Below are positions 7,010 to 10,909 of a stretch of 10,909 nt of DNA, piece after piece. Position numbers and translations under genes: made by a program. A model generated the notes under the pieces. The model searched no databases. It saw only the letters and a program-made list of their open reading frames with translations, and was not told the origin of the DNA. Numbering within the stretch: position 1 is the first letter of the stretch; each line of letters starts with the position of its first letter. This stretch comes from Leucobacter sp. GTDB taxonomy: Bacteria > Actinomycetota > Actinomycetes > Actinomycetales > Microbacteriaceae. The stretch spans positions 1 to 10,909 of the forward strand of contig JAAZHL010000261.1 of assembly GCA_012510755.1 (NCBI GenBank). The letters are read 5' to 3'.

Positions 7010-7609
7010 ATGACCGAGCAGAACACAGCGCGGCGTGTGGTAGTGGCCGAAGACGAGTCGCTCATTCGCCTAGATATCGTTGAGACGCTGCGCGACAACG
7101 GCTTCGACGTCGTTGGCGAGGCTGGCGATGGTGAAGAGGCAGTGCGTTTGGTGCGCGAGCTGCAGCCTGACCTGGTGGTCATGGACGTCAAGATGCCAAA
7201 GCTTGATGGCATCTCGGCGGCTGAACAATTGAATGCTGACGGGAACATTGCCCCTGTGGTGTTGCTGACTGCGTTTAGCCAGCGAGAGCTTGTTGAGCGT
7301 GCCGCTGAAGCCGGGGCGCTTGCCTACGTGGTCAAGCCTTTCACGCCCGCTGACCTTATTCCAGCAATCGAGATCGCGCTTTCACGCTTTCAGCAGGTGG
7401 TCGCGCTCGAGAATGAAGTTGCTGATCTCGCTGAGCGTTTTGAGACCCGCAAGCTCGTTGATCGGGCCAAGGGCATTTTGAACGACAAGATGGGCCTGTC
7501 TGAGCCCGAGGCGTTCCGCTGGATTCAGAAGGCCTCGATGGACCGCCGGTTGACGATGCAAGACGTCGCAAAGACGATCATTGATCAGCTCGGTCCTAAA
7601 AAGGACTAA
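7010..7609 (+). CDS. pdtaR: Response regulator with ANTAR RNA-binding output domain (PdtaR-like)
   Basis: This 199-residue cytoplasmic regulator has an N-terminal receiver domain (about 8-125) and a C-terminal ANTAR domain (about 140-195). The receiver has the acidic pair E14/D15, the phospho-acceptor D59 in VVMDVKMP, T87 and K109 in VVKPF, so it looks fully phosphorylatable. A coiled-coil-like linker follows (about 125-147). The ANTAR part shows the conserved pattern RAKGILNDKMGLSEPEAFRWIQKAS...DVAKTI. ANTAR proteins of this type bind paired hexaloop RNA hairpins and act by antitermination. In Mycobacterium the partner kinase PdtaS is encoded elsewhere, and no kinase gene is present here either. 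The position between pyk and polA is conserved in actinobacteria. AAGG at 6998-7001 may serve as the ribosome binding site. TAAGGT at 6997-7002 could instead be a -10 placing the start of transcription at the ATG. The gene symbol is by analogy. Confidence 0.93.
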   Translation: MTEQNTARRVVVAEDESLIRLDIVETLRDNGFDVVGEAGDGEEAVRLVRELQPDLVVMDVKMPKLDGISAAEQLNADGNIAPVVLLTAFSQRELVERAAEAGALAYVVKPFTPADLIPAIEIALSRFQQVVALENEVADLAERFETRKLVDRAKGILNDKMGLSEPEAFRWIQKASMDRRLTMQDVAKTIIDQLGPKKD

Positions 7610-7619
7610 GTTGTCATTG

Positions 7620-7638
7620 GCTCGCTGCTAGTGCGAGC
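7620..7638. terminator. Possible bidirectional terminator hairpin between convergent genes
   Basis: GCTCGC (7620-7625) and GCGAGC (7633-7638) form a perfect six-base-pair stem with a seven-base loop, at the meeting point of the response regulator and the thioesterase gene on the opposite strand. The thioesterase stop codon lies in the loop. A second small inverted repeat, GTCCT-AAAA-AGGAC (7593-7606), ends just before the regulator's stop codon. Neither is followed by a T-tract, so classic intrinsic termination is not assured. Confidence 0.35.
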
Positions 7639-8062
7639 GCGCCTTATAGAAGTTCGTAATGCGCATGGTCGAGCAGCGGCGCCCGTCTTCTGCCGTCACA
7701 ATAATCTCGTGCACGGTCAGTGAACGACCCATGTGAACTGGCCGGCATTCAGCTGTCACCACACCCTGCGCTGCCGAGCCGGTATGTGTCGCATTCAGAT
7801 CTACGCCCACGGCGTTTTGCCCATCTGGGGCGAGAAAGTTCGCGTGCATGGAGCCGAGCGTTTCGCCGAGCACCACGTACGCGCCGCCGTGCAGCAACCC
7901 AAACGGTTGAGTGTTGCCAGTTACGGGCATAGTGGCTACGACACGCTCGCGACTGAACTCAGTGATCTGAATACCCATTTGGGTGGCAAGTGCGCCAAGA
8001 TAGCGGCTGTTGAGCAGCGAGAGATCTGGGGCCTCGGGGTTAAATTGTGCAGTGTCGTTCAT
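7628..8062 (-). CDS. Hotdog-fold thioesterase (PaaI / MenI-YdiI type)
   Basis: This is a 144-residue single-domain acyl-CoA thioesterase of the hotdog superfamily. The core motif QPFGLLHGGAYVVLGETLGS (residues 52-71) carries Q52, H58, G59 and E67. These stand at the same relative spacing as the catalytic set (Q48, H54, E63) of the E. coli 1,4-dihydroxy-2-naphthoyl-CoA thioesterase YdiI/MenI. The later segments (VGVDLNATHTG and the HMGRSLTVHEIIVTAEDGRRCS strand region) fit the fold. The substrate cannot be told from sequence: a menaquinone-pathway role is possible, but the family is broad (phenylacetyl-CoA and other aryl or acyl-CoAs). The start is well supported, because the - strand GAAGGA (complement of 8068-8073) stands five bases before the ATG. 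It is the only - strand gene in the window, convergent with the response regulator and divergent from polA. Confidence 0.9.
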   Translation of the reverse strand: MNDTAQFNPEAPDLSLLNSRYLGALATQMGIQITEFSRERVVATMPVTGNTQPFGLLHGGAYVVLGETLGSMHANFLAPDGQNAVGVDLNATHTGSAAQGVVTAECRPVHMGRSLTVHEIIVTAEDGRRCSTMRITNFYKARSH

Positions 8063-8098
8063 AGAATTCCTTCGAATTGCAGCCGCTCACGTGTGAAT

Positions 8099-8129
8099 CT
8101 GACCGAATGTCAGCGATGGCTTATAGGCT
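8099..8129 (+). promoter_or_regulatory. Candidate polA promoter (probable leaderless transcript)
   Basis: TAGGCT at 8124-8129 (within TTATAGGCT) is an actinobacterial-type -10. Its standard distance to the start of transcription puts +1 at 8136, exactly the G of the polA GTG codon. A partial -35, CTGACC (8099-8104), lies 19 bases upstream. If used, the transcript has no 5' leader. The only Shine-Dalgarno-like bases (GGGTGA, 8130-8135) abut the start codon with no spacing, which argues against conventional initiation. Confidence 0.45.
8120..8125 (-). promoter_or_regulatory. Candidate -10 element for the thioesterase gene
   Basis: Read on the - strand this is TATAAG, five of six matches to TATAAT. 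TTGGTC lies 16 bases upstream on that strand, inside the first polA codons, as a partial -35. Transcription would start near 8113, giving a leader of about 50 bases before the thioesterase ATG. It overlaps the oppositely oriented polA -10 by two bases through the self-complementary TATA core. Confidence 0.4.
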
Positions 8130-8135
8130 GGGTGA

Positions 8136-10796
8136 GTGTCGACCAAGCATCAGCCTACCCTCATGATCATCGATGGCCATTCGCTCGCATTTCGGGCGTT
8201 TTATGCCTTGCCCGTTGATAGTTTTCAAACGCAGACCGGGCAGCATACGAACGCCATTCACGGCTTCATCGCAATGCTCATCAACCTGCTGAACAATGAA
8301 AAGCCTGATGCCTTAGCGGTGGCATTTGATATTTCGCGTCATTCATTTCGAACCGAGCAGTACCCCGAATACAAGGGCACCCGAGGCGAGACGCCACCAG
8401 AGTTCAAGGGTCAAGTGCCACTGCTGCAAGAAGCGCTGCATGCCATGGGCATTCGCACGCTTGAAAAAGAGAACTACGAGGCAGACGATATTCTTGCGAC
8501 CCTGGCGTCACAGGGTGCCGACCAGGGCTATCGCGTGTTGGTGGTCAGCGGCGATCGAGACACGATTCAATTGGTCGATGACCGCATTACGCTGCTCTAC
8601 CCGTCGAAGCAGGGAGTCAGTGAGCTCACACGCTACGACGTAGACAAAGTGATCGAGCGCTACGGCGTGCGTCCAGAGCAGTACCCTGAAATTGCCGCTC
8701 TCGTTGGCGAGACAAGTGATAATTTGCCGGGCGTGCCACGTGTTGGTGAGAAGACTGCGGTCAAATGGATCAATCAGTTTGGCTCACTTGAAGAGCTGCT
8801 GCGTCGGCAAGAAGAGGTTGGGGGTAAAGTCGGCGAAAGCCTGCGAGAGCACGCGCACCTTGCCGAGCGTAACCGCATGCTGAATCGGCTCGTACGCGAC
8901 GTGCAACTCGACCTCGGACCGAATGATCTCACCCGAGGTGAGATTGACATGGAAGCGGTCAAGCAAGTGTTTGCGAAGCTCGAGTTTCGCACGCTCTTGC
9001 AGCGTGTGGCGAAGCTCGCCGGGCTTGAATCGATCACCCCGGGCGAGATATCGGGTGCGAGCCCACTCGTTGCCGAACAGCCAGAAACAAAGCAGTTGCT
9101 CGACGAAGAACTCGAAGACTGGCTTGCAAAAGCGCAGTCCCCAGCGATCGTGATTGAGCCATTGTCAGAAGGCGCCGCAGCGCTGCAAGTCGGCCTTGCG
9201 ACGCCCGAGTCAATCGTGGTGCTGCACTGGCAACCTGGCGGGCGAGACTATGCGCAGTTTGAACAGTGGCTTGCGTCATCACAACCCAAGGTGTTCTGGG
9301 ACGCGAAGCAACAGATCAACCAAGTAGCGGCTACCGGCATCACCGTGTCAGGCATCGCCGGAGATCTCTTGTTGGCTTCATGGCTGCTGCGCCCGGGCAC
9401 TGCCGAGAAGACACTTGCTGATGCCGTACAACGATTTTTGGGGGAGCAGCTCCCTCAGGGCGACCCCAATCAGTTGCTTCCTGACGAGGGGTCAATTGCT
9501 GGCCCCGAAGTGCAGGCTTGGTATCTCGTACGTGCCCATGCTGAAGCGGTGCGCCGTTTCGAAGGCGGCACCCAAGAAATTTACACAGACATCGAACTGC
9601 CCTTGCTGCCGGTGCTCGCTGTGCTTGAGCAGCGCGGTGTGCAGATCGATCTGCCGCTCTTGCAGGCTCATGAGGCCGAGCTGCGCGAGCGAGTTGCTGC
9701 TGTTGAACAAGAGGCCTTTGCGGCAATCGGCCACGAGGTAAATCTTTCGTCACCGAAGCAACTGCAAGAGGTGTTGTTTGATGAGCTTGATATGCCGAAA
9801 ACTCGCAAGACACAACGCGGCTACACCACTGACGCTGCTGCCCTCGCAGAGTTGCAAACCAAAAAGCCGCACCCGTTTCTTGACGCACTGTTGGCTCACC
9901 GCGACGTAAATAAGTTGCGGCAAATTGTTGAAACGCTCATGAAAGCAGTGCAGCCTGAGGGGCGCATTCACACAACACTGCTGCAGACAGGTGCAGCCAC
10001 CGGCCGTCTGGCGTCGACCGACCCAAACCTGCAAAACATTCCAGTGCGCACTGAAGAGGGGCGCCGCATTCGCGAAGCGTTTATTCATTCCTCGGAGTTT
10101 GATTCGCTCATGACGGCCGATTACTCGCAGATCGAAATGCGCATTATGGCGCACCTGTCGAAAGACGCCAGTCTCATCGAGGCATTCAACGCAGGGGAAG
10201 ATCTGCACCGCTTCGTCGGGGCGCGAGTCTTTGGCGTACTGCCCTCCGACGTCACGAGTGAAATGCGTTCGAAGGTGAAAGCCATGTCGTACGGTTTGGC
10301 CTACGGGCTCTCTGCTTTTGGGTTGGCAAAACAACTCAATATTTCAGCAGGCGAAGCCAGACAGTTGATGGTCGATTACTTCGATCGATTTGGCGGAGTG
10401 CGAGATTATCTCCGTACGGTGGTCGAACAGGCGAAGATCGATGGCTTCACCGAAACCATATTTGGCCGTCGCCGACCCTTCCCCGATTTGAGAAGCCCCA
10501 ACCGGGTACTGCGTGAGAACGCTGAACGGGCCGCACTGAACTCACCAATTCAGGGCTCGGCCGCCGACATTATCAAGTTCGCGATGATTGGCGTCGAGCG
10601 TCGAATGCGTGAGGCGGGCTTGCGTTCTCGCATGCTGCTGCAGATTCACGATGAACTGATGTTTGAGGTCGCGCCTGACGAGTGGCAGGTGCTCGAAGAC
10701 ATCGTTCGAGATGAGATGGGGGGCGCGGCGTCGCTGTCCGTGCCGCTCGACGTGCAGATCGGGCGAGGGCCAAACTGGAACGCCGCAGCCCATTAG
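8136..10796 (+). CDS. polA: DNA polymerase I (5' nuclease + polymerase, inactive proofreading domain)
   Basis: Pol I removes RNA primers, fills gaps in lagging-strand synthesis and acts in excision repair. The 886-residue length is normal. The 5' nuclease (about 1-300) has IIDGHSLAFRAFY (D13), AFD (D65), YEADDILAT (E115, D117, D118), VSGDRD (D140, D142), GETSDNLPGV (D195) and the helix-hairpin-helix after it. Residues about 310-490 form a proofreading-like domain. The ExoI Asp and Glu are replaced (around IVIEP, 338-342) and the ExoIII Asp is Ala467; only the ExoII Asp (D410) remains, so it should lack 3'-5' exonuclease activity. The polymerase (about 500-886) has motif A TADYSQIEMR (D662), O-helix motif B with R711, K715 and Y719, and motif C QIHDE (H838, D839). 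GTG 8136 gives the expected short N-terminus; ATG 8163 is too close to D13 and less likely. The downstream gene should be rpsA by synteny. Confidence 0.97.
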   Translation: MSTKHQPTLMIIDGHSLAFRAFYALPVDSFQTQTGQHTNAIHGFIAMLINLLNNEKPDALAVAFDISRHSFRTEQYPEYKGTRGETPPEFKGQVPLLQEALHAMGIRTLEKENYEADDILATLASQGADQGYRVLVVSGDRDTIQLVDDRITLLYPSKQGVSELTRYDVDKVIERYGVRPEQYPEIAALVGETSDNLPGVPRVGEKTAVKWINQFGSLEELLRRQEEVGGKVGESLREHAHLAERNRMLNRLVRDVQLDLGPNDLTRGEIDMEAVKQVFAKLEFRTLLQRVAKLAGLESITPGEISGASPLVAEQPETKQLLDEELEDWLAKAQSPAIVIEPLSEGAAALQVGLATPESIVVLHWQPGGRDYAQFEQWLASSQPKVFWDAKQQINQVAATGITVSGIAGDLLLASWLLRPGTAEKTLADAVQRFLGEQLPQGDPNQLLPDEGSIAGPEVQAWYLVRAHAEAVRRFEGGTQEIYTDIELPLLPVLAVLEQRGVQIDLPLLQAHEAELRERVAAVEQEAFAAIGHEVNLSSPKQLQEVLFDELDMPKTRKTQRGYTTDAAALAELQTKKPHPFLDALLAHRDVNKLRQIVETLMKAVQPEGRIHTTLLQTGAATGRLASTDPNLQNIPVRTEEGRRIREAFIHSSEFDSLMTADYSQIEMRIMAHLSKDASLIEAFNAGEDLHRFVGARVFGVLPSDVTSEMRSKVKAMSYGLAYGLSAFGLAKQLNISAGEARQLMVDYFDRFGGVRDYLRTVVEQAKIDGFTETIFGRRRPFPDLRSPNRVLRENAERAALNSPIQGSAADIIKFAMIGVERRMREAGLRSRMLLQIHDELMFEVAPDEWQVLEDIVRDEMGGAASLSVPLDVQIGRGPNWNAAAH

Positions 10797-10816
10797 CCGT
10801 GCGAGCTAACCGCGCA

Positions 10817-10846
10817 TTGGCAATCGGGCAGCAGACGCGGTAGAGT
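10817..10846 (+). promoter_or_regulatory. Promoter after polA, probably for rpsA or another downstream gene
   Basis: TTGGCA (10817-10822) and TAGAGT (10841-10846, preceded by CGG) are separated by 18 bases. This is the best-matching promoter in the window. Transcription would begin around 10852-10855. No terminator is visible between the polA stop and this promoter, so read-through from polA is possible. Ribosomal protein S1 is the usual gene after polA in actinobacteria, which suggests a strong, independently driven transcript. Confidence 0.6.
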
Positions 10847-10909
10847 GGAGTGTCACATCTGTGGCGAATTAACCATGTCCACACGTGGAGTCGAAGTGAT
10901 GTTGTTGCA
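10847..10909 (+). other. Leader region of the next gene, start of that gene not resolved
   Basis: This stretch follows the promoter and runs off the window. One frame holds ATG 10875, GTG 10896 and ATG 10899, and is open to the end. GGAG at 10887-10890 is correctly spaced as a ribosome binding site for either of the last two. The few residues visible after ATG 10899 (M-L-L) do not resemble the usual N-terminus of ribosomal protein S1, so this could be a different gene, a short leader peptide or chance. Confidence 0.25.

Noticed and set aside
7733..8218. A 161-codon + strand frame opposite the thioesterase and running into polA
   Set aside because: The - strand gene has a clear ribosome binding site and an intact catalytic motif. 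The + strand frame is Arg/His-rich, has no start signal and overlaps polA out of frame.
9340..9888. A 182-codon - strand frame within polA
   Set aside because: It is antisense to conserved polA sequence and has Arg/Ala/Gln-rich composition with no domain.
1..10909. Mobile element, CRISPR array, toxin-antitoxin, defence island or phage remnant
   Set aside because: No transposase, integrase, spaced repeat array or foreign-looking composition was seen; all genes are core actinobacterial genes in conserved order.

Overview
The window is a compact, moderately high-GC (high fifties to about 60% by eye) chromosomal segment from an actinobacterium. It is most likely a member of the Micrococcales, plausibly Microbacteriaceae. 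The evidence is the gene order trpE / Trp-associated membrane protein / HGxxPAAW protein / trpC / trpB / trpA / lgt / pyk / tRNA-Leu / ANTAR response regulator / thioesterase / polA, GTG starts, TAGRCT- and TAGAGT-type -10 elements, and an actinobacterial-type DNA polymerase I. The genus assignment is inference. This is housekeeping territory: I see no mobile element, CRISPR array, phage gene, toxin-antitoxin pair or defence system, and almost every base is coding.

Bases 1-4395 hold the end of trpE followed by the rest of a tryptophan operon on the + strand. Two small membrane proteins of unknown function (a four-helix Trp-operon-associated protein and a two-helix HGxxPAAW protein) sit between trpE and trpC. 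trpC, trpB and trpA follow, with trpB and trpA overlapping by one base. trpD, trpG and trpF are not in the visible part. The absence of trpF fits the actinobacterial habit of using the bifunctional HisA/TrpF enzyme PriA.

Bases 4450-6867 hold lgt (prolipoprotein diacylglyceryl transferase) and, six bases later, pyk (pyruvate kinase). In many relatives the glutamate synthase genes gltB and gltD lie between these two; here they are absent. A class II tRNA-Leu with anticodon CAA (6892-6973) follows pyk, then a PdtaR-like response regulator with an RNA-binding ANTAR output domain (7010-7609).

Bases 7610-8135 hold a hotdog-fold thioesterase on the - strand, convergent with the regulator and divergent from polA. 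The thioesterase-polA gap carries overlapping, oppositely directed -10 elements. The polA one is placed so that the transcript would begin at or next to the GTG start, suggesting leaderless translation. polA (8136-10796) encodes a full-length Pol I with an intact 5' nuclease and polymerase, a degenerate proofreading domain, and a Tyr in the dideoxynucleotide-discrimination position.

The last 113 bases contain a good promoter (TTGGCA-18-TAGAGT) for the next gene, which by synteny should be rpsA, although the window ends before this can be seen.

No wholly new system is evident. The most interesting points are the symmetric divergent promoter with probable leaderless polA, the two uncharacterised membrane proteins embedded in the trp operon, and the missing gltBD block.
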